Assembly (NCBI GenBank): GCA_000969725.1
Contig: JXSR01S011642.1
Strand: one strand, 5' to 3'
Length of the DNA: 26,724 nt
Source: Ophiothrix spiculata
Taxonomy: Eukaryota; Echinodermata; Ophiuroidea; Amphilepidida; Ophiotrichidae
Position numbers and translations under genes: made by a program. The stretch's first letter is position 1. Each line of letters begins with the position of its first letter. Below the pieces are notes generated by a model that saw only the letters and a program-made list of their open reading frames with translations, was not told the origin of the DNA and searched no databases. Shown here one piece after another: positions 9,701 through 17,193 of this stretch.

Positions 9701-12009
9701 TTTCGATATGACGGGTCACATATACTCTACAGATTCGTCAATTCCTTTACAGTACATGAATTCATTTACCATATTTTAGAGTGCGGGAATTACGAGCTTT
9801 CCCAAACTGAAAGTATTGAATCTGGTTTAATTTGCAGGTGTATGGAGATTTTGGAACCAAAATGAAGCGTGCCTTAGAGATTTGGCTGGGATTTGGCATG
9901 AGTCTAACAGGTGTTCACACATGCGGAGACTACATGTTTAGTGGGCACACCATTATGATCACATTGTTCAACTTCTTCATCACTGAATGTAAGTAGTGAA
10001 GTTGGCCGGTCCCATAATTCCATGGGTAGTGTAAACAAAAATGTGTGGCTACATTTACATACCATTGGACCCAGCGCTCTGGATTATTGGTTTGCTTTGT
10101 TTTGAGTAATTGCGGCACCAATTGCCTGAGGGAGGGATAAGTAGATAAGTTTCATATGTGAATGTGCCTACCACATTTGAAACTATATCTATCTCTAGTG
10201 TGATTACATTTGAGAACTTTTACTCTAAAAGTTGATGCTACAATTCCTCTGAATATATGAATAAAAATCAAAGGTGCATGATCATTCAGCATTTGGGACA
10301 GCAAAACTGACATTTTTTGATTTCCCATGGGAGTAACTGGGTATTCTAGGTAACCGCCCTCATGCCAAAAAATGTGAGACCTCTACAGGTTTCAAGACCT
10401 GCAGTATAGGGTATCAAAATCGACCTGGTGCTCTTTAAGTCTTATCTAGGGTATCAAATTTGGCTTTTAAGTTTCTTAAAGGGTATCAAACTTGAGAAAG
10501 AATGGTTGGATTGATGATCAAGGAGTCTGAATTGTAATAGAAATGCTTCAGATACCCAGTACCACTCCTTATTAAAGTTGTTCAAATGGTGTACTTATTA
10601 CATTTGTTCTCTATTTTTTGTAAAATTATTTCGTCGCATATGGGTATGGTCTCGGATAGGGTATTCATTTGAACAGGTATGATTCTGAAAAGGTTATCCA
10701 TTCAAACAGATATATATGGTCGATTTATGGTATCATTTCACTCATTTTTCCAAATTTTTGGTCTCACATAGTGTCACCTTTGGAACCTGTGGCACACGGA
10801 TGGTTACCCATGTACAAATATCAGTTACCAAATTTTGGGTAGGTTCAGAAGGTGGCCTAATGTGAGACCATAATCTACCATGTTTCTTTAAATGAATAAC
10901 CTATTCAGGACCATGCATGTTTAAAATGAATACCTTATACGAGACTGTATGCAAATGTAATGCAATAGCTATTATAAAAAAAAAGTAACTGTACACCACC
11001 ATTCCCTTGTGCAACAAAAGTAGCTGGACCTGTTAGTGTACCTTGTGGTACACCTCCGGACATCTCAAGCCAAGGAGACAAATTGTCAAGATACCTGATA
11101 CAATTAAGATACACTGAGACCTGTTGGCAAGAAAATCACATATCCAAGGGATAATTGCAGGCCTAGCCCCCATACTGATTAACTTTGGAATTGCAACGTT
11201 ATGGTTTACAGGATCAAAATCTTTGGTGAAATCAGTAATGATAATTCTGGATATACTGGAAGGTTTGTCAGTATGTTTATGGAGGTTGTTTAGCAATTTA
11301 ACGAGATAATGTGTGGTAGAGTGACATTTACAATTTCCAAACTGATTGACATTTATGTGCTTGGTGATATCTTCCATGAGCCAGCCAACCGAAAAAGACT
11401 CTGCTACCTTAGCTAAGTGTAGATCGGCCCATCCTTACTTGTCTTAAAATGACTCAATTCATGTTAAGTCCTTACTTGATCTTTCCTTCTATGAAATAGG
11501 GTCCTTGTCAGGTCACACATTGTTTTGCCACTGTCAGAATCTCAGTTACCCCCATCCCCCAGGACCATGAGCACTAGATTCCAGAGATGTCATCATTGTT
11601 TACTACAACAAAAGTTCTTGTACCAATACTTTGTTTCATTATCTCAAAACAGCATTTTTTTCCTTCCATTCTTATCACAGATTCACCAAGAAACTTCTCT
11701 CTCCTTCACACCATGGCCTGGGTCCTCAACCTTTTTGGAGTGTTTTTCATCCTAGCTGCCCATGAGCACTATTCCATCGATGTCATTATTGCCTTCTACA
11801 TAACATCAAGGATGTTCTTATACTATCATTCATTAGCCAATAATAGAGCTTTGAGCCAGGAAGATAAAAGAACTAGCGTGTGGTTCCCGTTGTTCTCCTA
11901 CTTCGAGGCCAACGTGGATGGTATAGTGCCTAATGCATATGAGTGGCCTTGCAGGTATCCAGTAATTTTGAGGGAACTTTTTAATCGCGGAAAAGAAGCT
12001 TTGGATTGA
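3300..12009 (+). CDS. SAMD8: Sphingomyelin synthase-related protein 1 (SMSr/SAMD8), complete, five coding exons
   Basis: Spliced coding exons are 3300-3784, 4610-4738, 7428-7545, 9838-9988 and 11681-12009. Together they give 1212 nt and 403 residues, close to the roughly 415 of vertebrate SAMD8. Every junction has GT-AG ends and keeps frame. The order is an N-terminal SAM domain (about residues 5-70), a Ser/Thr-rich linker, then a polytopic membrane domain of the sphingomyelin synthase/lipid phosphatase fold. The family motifs are visible: PPLPD (164-168), an RR-led second motif (210 onward), [10 protein letters not shown] (273-282) and HYSIDV (324-329). The catalytic H281, H324 and D328 are all present. 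Family knowledge: SMSr is an ER enzyme that makes ceramide phosphoethanolamine and limits ER ceramide, and its SAM domain drives self-assembly. The SAM domain plus HDRVPDM and [10 protein letters not shown] favour SAMD8 over SGMS1/2. The start has A at -3 and G at +4. Confidence 0.95.
3855..3995 (+). repeat. Dispersed repeat copy, family shared with intron 4
   Basis: From about 3870 to 3995 this segment matches the reverse complement of 10725-10828, including TAACTGATATTTGT, CCACAGGTTCCAAA, TGTGAGACCAAAAAT and GTGAAATGATACC. It lies just inside SAMD8 intron 1 and starts behind a G-rich run. It is non-coding, and its family is not identified. Confidence 0.65.
3996..4609. other. Remainder of SAMD8 intron 1, nothing else recognised
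   Basis: AT-rich intron sequence with T runs and no gene. It ends in a pyrimidine-rich tract and TTTTGTAG acceptor at 4602-4609. Confidence 0.6.
4610..4738 (+). CDS. SAMD8: SAMD8 coding exon 2: PLPD motif and second membrane segment
   Basis: This exon encodes residues 162 (split Arg) to 204. It opens with [19 protein letters not shown], the conserved first family motif at the luminal or cytosolic border of the first loop. A hydrophobic helix (about 186-201) and LHKHR follow. The acceptor is TTTTGTAG and the donor is AG|GTAAGG at 4739, phase 2. The split Arg codons at both ends are completed exactly by the neighbouring exons. Confidence 0.94.
4770..4940 (+). repeat. Dispersed repeat copy with G run, shared with tetraspanin intron 1
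   Basis: An 11-base G run at 4770-4780 opens a segment with repeated ACTGATTTTGG blocks. It then has GGTCTAGTGACCTGAAATTT and CAAAAATA. The same succession in the same orientation occurs at about 23560-23665 (GGTCTAGTGAACTGAAATTT). It is non-coding and degenerate. Confidence 0.6.
5240..5538 (-). mobile_element. One end of a mariner-like element (truncated)
   Basis: The right boundary reads ATTGGGACACCCTG followed by TA. Read outward on the minus strand it is CAGGGTGTCCCAAT, the form of many mariner-like terminal repeats that sit next to a TA target. No matching left terminus was found upstream, and no transposase reading frame is recognisable. The left limit given is arbitrary. It is in SAMD8 intron 2. 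Confidence 0.35.
5851..5990 (-). repeat. GGACACC/GGTGTCC modular repeat, copy A
   Basis: Read on the minus strand it carries GATACCCTGGTACATAATCT, GTCATACCAGGTA, CGGACACCAACTGGACA and, at the far end, CGGTGTCTGCGAGCC. The plus-strand segment 14420-14585 has the same blocks in the same order, so these are two copies of one repeat in opposite orientations. The inside is a string of GGACAC and GGTGTCC modules that can pair with each other. It lies in SAMD8 intron 2. No coding or transposase signal was seen. Confidence 0.7.
6380..7410. mobile_element. Mariner-like element, 1031 bp, TA-flanked, no transposase recognised
   Basis: The left end reads CAGGGCGAGTCAAAATAAAG. The right end, reverse-complemented, reads CAGGGTGAGTCAAATTAAAG. 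The similarity continues for about 28 bp. Both ends abut TA (6378-6379 and 7411-7412), the target used by Tc1/mariner elements. The length is somewhat below that of a full mariner, and no D,D34D transposase was recognised, so it is probably a decayed or deleted non-autonomous copy. A shorter relative with the same ends is at 17799-17969. The element ends only 17 bp before SAMD8 exon 3. Confidence 0.6.
7428..7545 (+). CDS. SAMD8: SAMD8 coding exon 3: RR motif and third membrane segment
   Basis: This exon encodes residues 205 (split) to 244. It begins [20 protein letters not shown] and continues [20 protein letters not shown]. This is the second conserved sphingomyelin synthase motif (RR ... 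R ... T) within a hydrophobic helix. The acceptor is TTTTCAG ending at 7427, and the donor is AAG|GTGAGA at 7546, phase 0. The acceptor's polypyrimidine tract is short because a mariner-like end lies directly upstream. Confidence 0.94.
7830..7984 (-). mobile_element. tRNA-derived SINE (Ala-like head), minus strand
   Basis: On the minus strand, TGGCGCAGCGG (7960-7970) fits the RNA polymerase III A box. GGTTTGATTCC (7917-7927) fits the B box at tRNA spacing. The intervening loop holds TGC, an Ala-type anticodon. The T-arm pairs four of five positions, and GGGT and ACCC can close the acceptor. The tRNA part runs into a non-tRNA body (CCGGGTACTCCAGTCTTCC near 7845-7856 on the minus strand), so this is a SINE and not a working tRNA gene. 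It is in SAMD8 intron 3. The 3' end and target duplication are not resolved. Confidence 0.65.
8130..8282. mobile_element. Foldback element with ACAATTCTAGTAC repeats
   Basis: The left end CCCTGGACAAAACTGAGTAC pairs with the right end, whose reverse complement is CCCTGGCAAAAATCAAGTAC. The interior repeats GTACAATTCTAG and its complement CTAGAATTGTAC several times, so about 150 bp can fold into one hairpin. It is a small non-autonomous inverted-repeat element in SAMD8 intron 3. No target duplication was recognised. Confidence 0.6.
8283..9271. other. SAMD8 intron 3 sequence, no gene; isolated B-box-like palindrome
   Basis: The only item noted is GGGTTCGAACCC at about 8402-8413. It resembles a polymerase III B box and is a perfect palindrome, but it has no A box at tRNA spacing. 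Scattered TTAGGG and CCCTAA hexamers occur nearby (around 8305, 8380 and 8465). The remainder is AT-rich with no recognisable unit. Confidence 0.5.
9274..9720. mobile_element. TA-flanked MITE, 447 bp, TGTGACCCGTC termini
   Basis: The left end TGTGACCCGTCATATCGAAA is repeated in inverted form at the right end, and the match continues through AGGTACCTTAAG. That gives about 32-34 bp of near-perfect terminal inverted repeat. TA flanks both ends (9272-9273 and 9721-9722), as for Tc1/mariner-type transposition. There is no transposase frame. It lies in SAMD8 intron 3, ending 117 bp before exon 4. Confidence 0.75.
9838..9988 (+). CDS. SAMD8: SAMD8 coding exon 4: CGDxxxSGHT catalytic motif
   Basis: This exon encodes residues 245-294 plus the first base of Tyr295. 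It contains [14 protein letters not shown], the third family motif, with catalytic His281, then a hydrophobic helix ([11 protein letters not shown]). The acceptor TTTGCAG ends at 9837, and the donor is T|GTAAGT at 9989, phase 1. Without splicing the frame stops immediately (TAG within the donor). Confidence 0.95.
10310..10560. repeat. Repeat with three AGGGTATCAAA blocks, in SAMD8 intron 4
   Basis: AGGGTATCAAA recurs near 10408, 10448 and 10479, about 30-40 bp apart. ACTGGGTATTCT near 10330 is complemented by AGATACCCAGT near 10551, suggesting an inverted-repeat element of about 230 bp. It adjoins the longer inverted repeat at 10648-10946. Family unknown. Confidence 0.4.
10648..10946. repeat. 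Long imperfect inverted repeat in intron 4
   Basis: The left arm begins GGTCTCGGATAGGGTATTCA. The right arm, reverse-complemented, begins GTCTCGTATAAGGTATTCAT. The arms match with mismatches for roughly 95-120 bp and include AGGTTATCCATTCAAA and TGGTCTCACATAG. The inner part 10725-10828 is the reverse-oriented relative of 3870-3995. It is a foldback-type repeat without coding potential. Confidence 0.6.
10990..11430 (-). pseudogene. LINE reverse transcriptase fragment (CR1/Jockey-type), broken
   Basis: On the minus strand, about 11420 down to 11095 encodes LAKVAESF, then [20 protein letters not shown] and [19 protein letters not shown], then [19 protein letters not shown]. This is the fingers and palm part of a non-LTR reverse transcriptase, including the DFxKxFDxVxH motif A region. 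Near 11095 the frame shifts, and the next motif ([17 protein letters not shown], motif B) continues in another frame to about 10995. The endonuclease, the YADD motif and both element ends are absent, so this is a short dead fragment of about 145 residues. The clade is inferred only from motif style. It lies in SAMD8 intron 4, antisense to the gene. Confidence 0.85.
11681..12009 (+). CDS. SAMD8: SAMD8 terminal coding exon 5: HYSxDV catalytic motif and C-terminus
   Basis: This exon completes Tyr295 and encodes residues 296-403 to TGA at 12007-12009. It holds [20 protein letters not shown] with catalytic His324, then [10 protein letters not shown] with Asp328, a final hydrophobic helix and a short polar tail ending KEALD. 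The acceptor is CTTATCACAG ending at 11680. Open frame upstream of the acceptor (from 11587) is intron. [18 protein letters not shown] in the tail is typical of SMSr. Confidence 0.95.
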
Positions 12010-13628
12010 CAACAGGTACACATGTAGATAACATTTGAAGTCTAATTCCAAGGTGCAATGAAAACTGTTTTTTTTTAATTGAATTTAAAGTTGTTGTGTG
12101 ATTTTATGATAATATCCATGCAAAACTTACCATTTTACAAAGGTAATTAGACCATCTCGATTATTTTAGAGCCGACCAATACATTTGTATATCTTACTTT
12201 CAATACAATTTTATGACCATATTGCAATTATTACTTTATTCCATCCCATGCACAAATCAGCATTGTTGCTTTATTTTTTGGAATATCCATACCATCCTGA
12301 CACAAGTGTTCTCACAAGTACATTTCATTCCAAAGATTTTGGACCAAATAACCCTAGATGAAATAGGACAATGATAGAACAAAATGTAGCAAAGATAACA
12401 GCTTTTCTCTTTTGAGGAACTTGCAAAATCCCCCAGTCAGTTAAATTATCAAAAAGTAATACTTACGTTTAGAGTGTCAAAAGTGTGCCTAATTTTGCAA
12501 TAGGTCTAAGGTCAGCTTTGGCTTCAACTGGATTTTTTCTGAAGTCCCTCCCTCCAACTTCATCCCTATTGTGGACCAAATTTTTTAGTCCCCACCCCGT
12601 GAAAAATTTAGAGAAAAATAACCCTGGAAAAATTAGGTTATATTAGACCAAATATAACTTTGGATGAAACATACTGTAGTTAGACAAATTGAAAACTAGG
12701 TAATGGTCATAATAAAAAATCAGATTAAATAACCTTGGATCAGACATAATAGTTGAAGGGAGCGATATCGAGAGGAAAGTACTCAGTGATAAGGTGGGTA
12801 TATGGACATGCGACTAAGATCTGGTGTGTTTTTCAGCCTCTCATGTTTACCAAACTCATCTCTTAAATACAAAAAGATAGTTTACGTTTCGGTTGCATTT
12901 TTTCCAAAAATGTCTACGTTTTGACCAATTTTTCCTGTGGCTTATGTGTTGTTTACCAACGTGTGCTTTTAAATTGCAATTTACGTGGCAAACATGTATT
13001 AAATATATACAAATAATGGTGTTCTATCAAAAGTGGATGGGTAGCATTTTTTTTCAGGTTTACGTACAAATTGGACAAGTTCATCAGCATCCCCAAACTT
13101 TTTTCCAGGCATTTCGGGATTTTTACATCATTTGAAGTGTTAGCAATGATGATGAAATGATGCAAAGTTTCGATTGCAACGTTTCGAAATTCTTTTGATT
13201 TATCTGCAATTTTTGAAATAAAAGCAACGATTTATAAATGAAACTTATCATTTTTACTGACTTATTGCATCAATATACAGTTTTAGAGAAATCCATGGTC
13301 AACATGCAAAACAAAATAATACTTTTTGATCAAGGTTTCCTAAATTTTTTGTAGTTGACAAACTCAAAAGTTGTATAAAATGTGTGAAAATGTCCATATT
13401 GAAATGAACAAATTTTGGACAAAATTTTATGTGATAAAAAAATAACAAAGTGTTATTTTCCCAGTGTCAGTACATAAAAATATTTCTAGTATAAAAACAA
13501 TATATGAATATATCATGGAATTATATTTCTATATGTAAAATTATTTTATTATCTAAGAACTACATTGTAAATAAAAACATTTTAGTATTATATGTACAAA
13601 AAGATTTCTTTAATTGTGGTTGGGAAGT
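12010..13628 (+). other. SAMD8 3' UTR and intergenic sequence with candidate poly(A) signals
   Basis: No gene was found. AATAAA occurs at 12711-12716 and again at 13217-13222, and either could end the SAMD8 transcript. Degenerate blocks of the type AAATAACCYTGGATGA recur near 12346, 12620, 12655 and 12727, suggesting an old short tandem repeat. The reading frames of up to about 80 codons near 12893-13165 overlap on both strands and carry no domain. Confidence 0.45.
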
Positions 13629-13754
13629 CACATTAAGCTGTTGGTCCCCTGTGGTAAATAGTATCTCATTTTGGGCGATGCAACAGTGAATACCAGATAT
13701 CTGGTCCATCGCTCTAATGTGAGGTTTTAGCAAAGGGACTAACAACTTAACATG
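13629..13754. repeat. Imperfect palindrome centred on ACCAGATATCTGGT
   Basis: A perfect 14-bp palindrome at 13692-13705 is flanked by longer imperfect arms. The left arm has CACATTAAGCTGTTGGTCCC and the right arm is the complement of TTAAGTTGTTAGTCCC. It abuts the tRNA-like SINE head to its right and may be part of that element's body. Confidence 0.5.
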
Positions 13755-13779
13755 ATTTCTGAACCACATCGCAATTAAA

Positions 13780-13880
13780 GTACAAGTTTCATGCCCAGGA
13801 GACATGAGCCAACTGGGAGACGAACCCAGAACGAGTATTACGAGTCACGTGCTTTTCACCGCTTGGACAAACTCTCTTCT
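13780..13880 (-). mobile_element. tRNA-derived SINE head (Thr-like), minus strand
   Basis: On the minus strand, TGTCCAAGCGG (13859-13869) is a near A box. GGTTCGTCTCC (13816-13826) is a B box with one mismatch, at the right distance. A perfect five-pair T-arm, CTGGG and CCCAG around a seven-base loop, is present. The anticodon position reads CGT. The acceptor pairing is poor (GAG and CTC only), and the tRNA part is followed by unrelated sequence, so this is a SINE or tRNA relic and not a working tRNA gene. Confidence 0.6.
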
Positions 13881-14419
13881 TAAATATCTTTGTATCTGAT
13901 GGGTATCACTTTGTCTTGAAAATGAAAAACAAATAAATAGATATATATATTTTGTATGAGGTATTTAATTTTACAAATTTTGTAATGAAATGTACAGTTC
14001 TGTGGCTTCCAGATGCTCCCTCCTTTCAGCAATGGCCATATATTGCGAGCCTCATAGCCTGGTCTCACTATGGCCCAATACATTCACAGTATACTCCCAA
14101 ATATGAAAGCATCGGTAGAGTATCGCAAGCAATTTTTACTTGCATTGAAGTGTTATTTTGCTATTGTTTATACTTTTCAACTCCAAAAATTGTGTACCAA
14201 AGAATTTGGTTTTTAGGAGTTTTCTTCGAGTTTTGGATGATATTTTGATTATATCGGGAGTTCTTGGCTAAAAGGGGGAATTTGGTGAGGAGCATTTGTA
14301 GTGGGTCTTCTGTAATGTTTACAACTTGAATGTTTCCAGAAAGTGTTATGAAAGGTGTCCCAGGTTGTTTCCTCGACAAAATAATGTATCTTTTATTCCC
14401 ATTCACAATTTTTTAGCTG
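13881..14419. other. Intergenic, nothing recognised
   Basis: AT-rich sequence with overlapping frames on both strands and no domain, repeat or splice-consistent exon that I could recognise. Confidence 0.5.
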
Positions 14420-14585
14420 GATACCCTGGTCACATAATCTTGCGGCGAGGTTACGATGTGTTTACAGCGTCATACCAGGTAGAATTCAGCGGACACCGAT
14501 CGGACACTGGCCAATGACCAACCGGTGACCGACCAGTGTCCGGACAGGGTCCGAGCGAACACCAGGCGGTGTCCATGAGCCATAG
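14420..14585 (+). repeat. GGACACC/GGTGTCC modular repeat, copy B
   Basis: This is the plus-strand counterpart of 5851-5990. It runs GATACCCTGGTCACATAATC, GCGTCATACCAGGTAGA, CGGACACCGATCGGACAC and GGCGGTGTCCATGAGCC. The interior alternates GGACAC-type and GGTGTCC-type heptamers and can fold on itself. A looser third patch of similar modules follows at about 14685-14735 (CGTCCGACCG, CACCGGTGTCATACTGG). Confidence 0.7.
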
Positions 14586-14994
14586 TGAAGCCGGAAGCAT
14601 GCCGCAAGAATTTAATTCTTAGTTAAAACCTTGCGGTTTATATACGATGTCTTTAGTTATGGTCTCATAACCACCGGCGTCCGACCGACGACTGACAGGG
14701 CACCATAAAGATTCACCGGTGTCATACTGGCGTTGCGTCATTTTGGCATTGTGGCTTCTTTGGCTTATGTGACCATAGCATAATTTATGAACATTTTACC
14801 TTCTAGCTTGGTAGGTAACATTTTATTTTTATGGACACCAAAATTACCCAACATTGGCTGTCATATCAGATGAGTGTTTTATCTAACGCTGCCCATGTTT
14901 GACTACATACTCTACCATTTTATTGCTTGGAGAGGTTTTTTATCTCGTTATTGTTATCATCAGTGCTAAAATGTGACTGCTCTTCAATCTGAAA

Positions 14995-15602
14995 CAGTGG
15001 CGTAGCTAGAAGGCTTTAGCCCCCCCTCTGAAAGCAGCCTTTCCCCCTTCTTGCCACCTGAAAAAAATCCAGCAAAGTACAGGTCAGATTGAAATTACGT
15101 AGTTTAACTGTGGTTTTCTCCTTTTCAGTATAACACGCCCCAATATTGTCTATTTTGTCACTCCAGTACCATCAGTTCATACTCAATTAGGCCTATTATC
15201 TTTTTTCATAATTGTAACAAAAAAGGGACCAAGTGCACTTTAGGTCCCATCCAGAATTTTAGGGTTAGGGTGTAGGGTTAGGGTTAGGGTTAGGGTATAG
15301 TTTTTGATGGGACCTAAAGTATACCTTATCCCAAAAAAAGTTTTAAAATTTTGCATGTAAAGCGCACACGTCAAACATCATAACAATTTAGCGCTGAAAT
15401 TGCCAAATTTGCTCAATAAAGTAGGAAATTCCTTTTTGAGAAAAAGACCAAAAAACATCATTTTTTTTTTACATAAGAAGATATGGTAAAAAAAATTGGG
15501 CGTACGATTTTGTGTCTACTCATTTAAGGAGTTTCCCCCTTCAAAAAAATCTTTTGAGGGGGTCCGCCCCCCCCCCAATAAAAATTTCTGGCTGCGCCAC
15601 TG
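14995..15602. mobile_element. hAT-like non-autonomous element with 7/8 target duplication
   Basis: The ends are CAGTGGCGTAGCTAGA and TCTGGCTGCGCCACTG, an inverted pair of the CAGTGGCGTAGC type used by many hAT elements. The flanks are ATCTGAAA (14987-14994) and ATCTGAAC (15603-15610), an 8-bp target duplication with one mismatch, the size expected for hAT. The 608-bp interior has no transposase and contains a second, nested element with telomere-type repeats at 15225-15332. Confidence 0.8.
15225..15332. mobile_element. Nested inverted-repeat element enclosing TTAGGG repeats
   Basis: ACTTTAGGTCCCATC at 15237-15251 is the exact complement of GATGGGACCTAAAGT at 15306-15320. The pairing extends with mismatches to 27 bp on each side. 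Between the arms is a short array of AGGGTT units, the vertebrate and ancestral-metazoan telomere repeat (about 15261-15297, one interrupted unit). It sits wholly inside the hAT-like element at 14995-15602, so it came later or was carried along by it. Confidence 0.7.
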
Positions 15603-15667
15603 ATCTGAACTCAAGGAGTGCAAGAAAAAATGTCTTAAATGCAAGTGTAAGAACATCATTTGGAAAT

Positions 15668-16499
15668 NNNNNNNNNNNNNNNNNNNNNNNNNNNNNNNNN
15701 NNNNNNNNNNNNNNNNNNNNNNNNNNNNNNNNNNNNNNNNNNNNNNNNNNNNNNNNNNNNNNNNNNNNNNNNNNNNNNNNNNNNNNNNNNNNNNNNNNNN
15801 NNNNNNNNNNNNNNNNNNNNNNNNNNNNNNNNNNNNNNNNNNNNNNNNNNNNNNNNNNNNNNNNNNNNNNNNNNNNNNNNNNNNNNNNNNNNNNNNNNNN
15901 NNNNNNNNNNNNNNNNNNNNNNNNNNNNNNNNNNNNNNNNNNNNNNNNNNNNNNNNNNNNNNNNNNNNNNNNNNNNNNNNNNNNNNNNNNNNNNNNNNNN
16001 NNNNNNNNNNNNNNNNNNNNNNNNNNNNNNNNNNNNNNNNNNNNNNNNNNNNNNNNNNNNNNNNNNNNNNNNNNNNNNNNNNNNNNNNNNNNNNNNNNNN
16101 NNNNNNNNNNNNNNNNNNNNNNNNNNNNNNNNNNNNNNNNNNNNNNNNNNNNNNNNNNNNNNNNNNNNNNNNNNNNNNNNNNNNNNNNNNNNNNNNNNNN
16201 NNNNNNNNNNNNNNNNNNNNNNNNNNNNNNNNNNNNNNNNNNNNNNNNNNNNNNNNNNNNNNNNNNNNNNNNNNNNNNNNNNNNNNNNNNNNNNNNNNNN
16301 NNNNNNNNNNNNNNNNNNNNNNNNNNNNNNNNNNNNNNNNNNNNNNNNNNNNNNNNNNNNNNNNNNNNNNNNNNNNNNNNNNNNNNNNNNNNNNNNNNNN
16401 NNNNNNNNNNNNNNNNNNNNNNNNNNNNNNNNNNNNNNNNNNNNNNNNNNNNNNNNNNNNNNNNNNNNNNNNNNNNNNNNNNNNNNNNNNNNNNNNNNN
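15668..16499. other. Assembly gap, 832 N
   Basis: This stretch of N has no readable sequence. It hides the left end of the foldback element at 16500-17193. Any reading frame that appears to cross it is an artefact. Confidence 0.99.
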
Positions 16500-17193
16500 G
16501 GAAACTATCTGGAAACTTATGTTGCTTTTGGTCAGATCTGATAGATTATTTAGTTAAGTGTAAAATTGAGCACCGAATGGGATCAACCCCCTCACGTACT
16601 GGTAGGGGGCAACAACACAAATGGGTCGAAAAACGTGATTTTTAGGTCAAATTTGATTCGACAACGCCTGGGTCAGGTCACTTCACCACTAACGAAAAAT
16701 GATCCTTCATCTCCCCACCAGTTTACAAAAATAAGGTTGTGATGAATGTGGAGTGTTTTGTGACGGTATATGACAGATTGAAAACCTCTTTAAAAGTTCT
16801 TTTAAACATTTTAAAATGTCATATACCGCCAGGGACCATCCACTTTTACCACGGCCCTATTTTTGTAAACTAGGTAGCGTTGAAGGATCATTTTTCGTTA
16901 CCTTCCAAGCATTCTCTTGGCGAAGTCAAGCGTGACAAGGACATTTCATCGCCTGCTGGTCACTCTATTACATATACACATTCCACATGACCACTCAACT
17001 TGAGCGGTGAAGTGACCTTTACCCAGGCGTTGTCAAATCAAATTTGACCTAAAAATCACGTTTTTAGACCTATTTCTGTTGTTGCCCCTACCTATACGTG
17101 AGAAGGTTGATCCCTTTCGGAGTTCAAATTTACACTTAACTAGATTACCTAGCAGATCTGACCAAAAGAAACACAAGTTTCCCGATAGTTTCC
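16500..17193. mobile_element. Large foldback element, left end lost in gap
   Basis: Almost the whole segment is one imperfect inverted repeat. GGAAACTATC next to the gap pairs with GATAGTTTCC at 17184-17193. Next TTTTGGTCAGATCTG pairs with CAGATCTGACCAAAAG. Then GTGATTTTTAGGTCAAATTT pairs with AAATTTGACCTAAAAATCAC, and GACAACGCCTGGGT with ACCCAGGCGTTGTC. Inner arms ACGAAAAATGATCCTTCA (about 16693) and GACGGTATATGACA (about 16761) also find partners. About 100 bp on the right (16903-17004) has no left partner. No transposase was seen. The true left end lies within the N run. Confidence 0.8.

Noticed and set aside
11124-11309. 61-codon plus-strand frame
   Set aside because: It is the antisense shadow of the LINE reverse transcriptase fragment.
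15512-16645. Apparent 377-codon open frame
   Set aside because: Most of it is the run of N; the readable ends are repeat sequence and a foldback arm.
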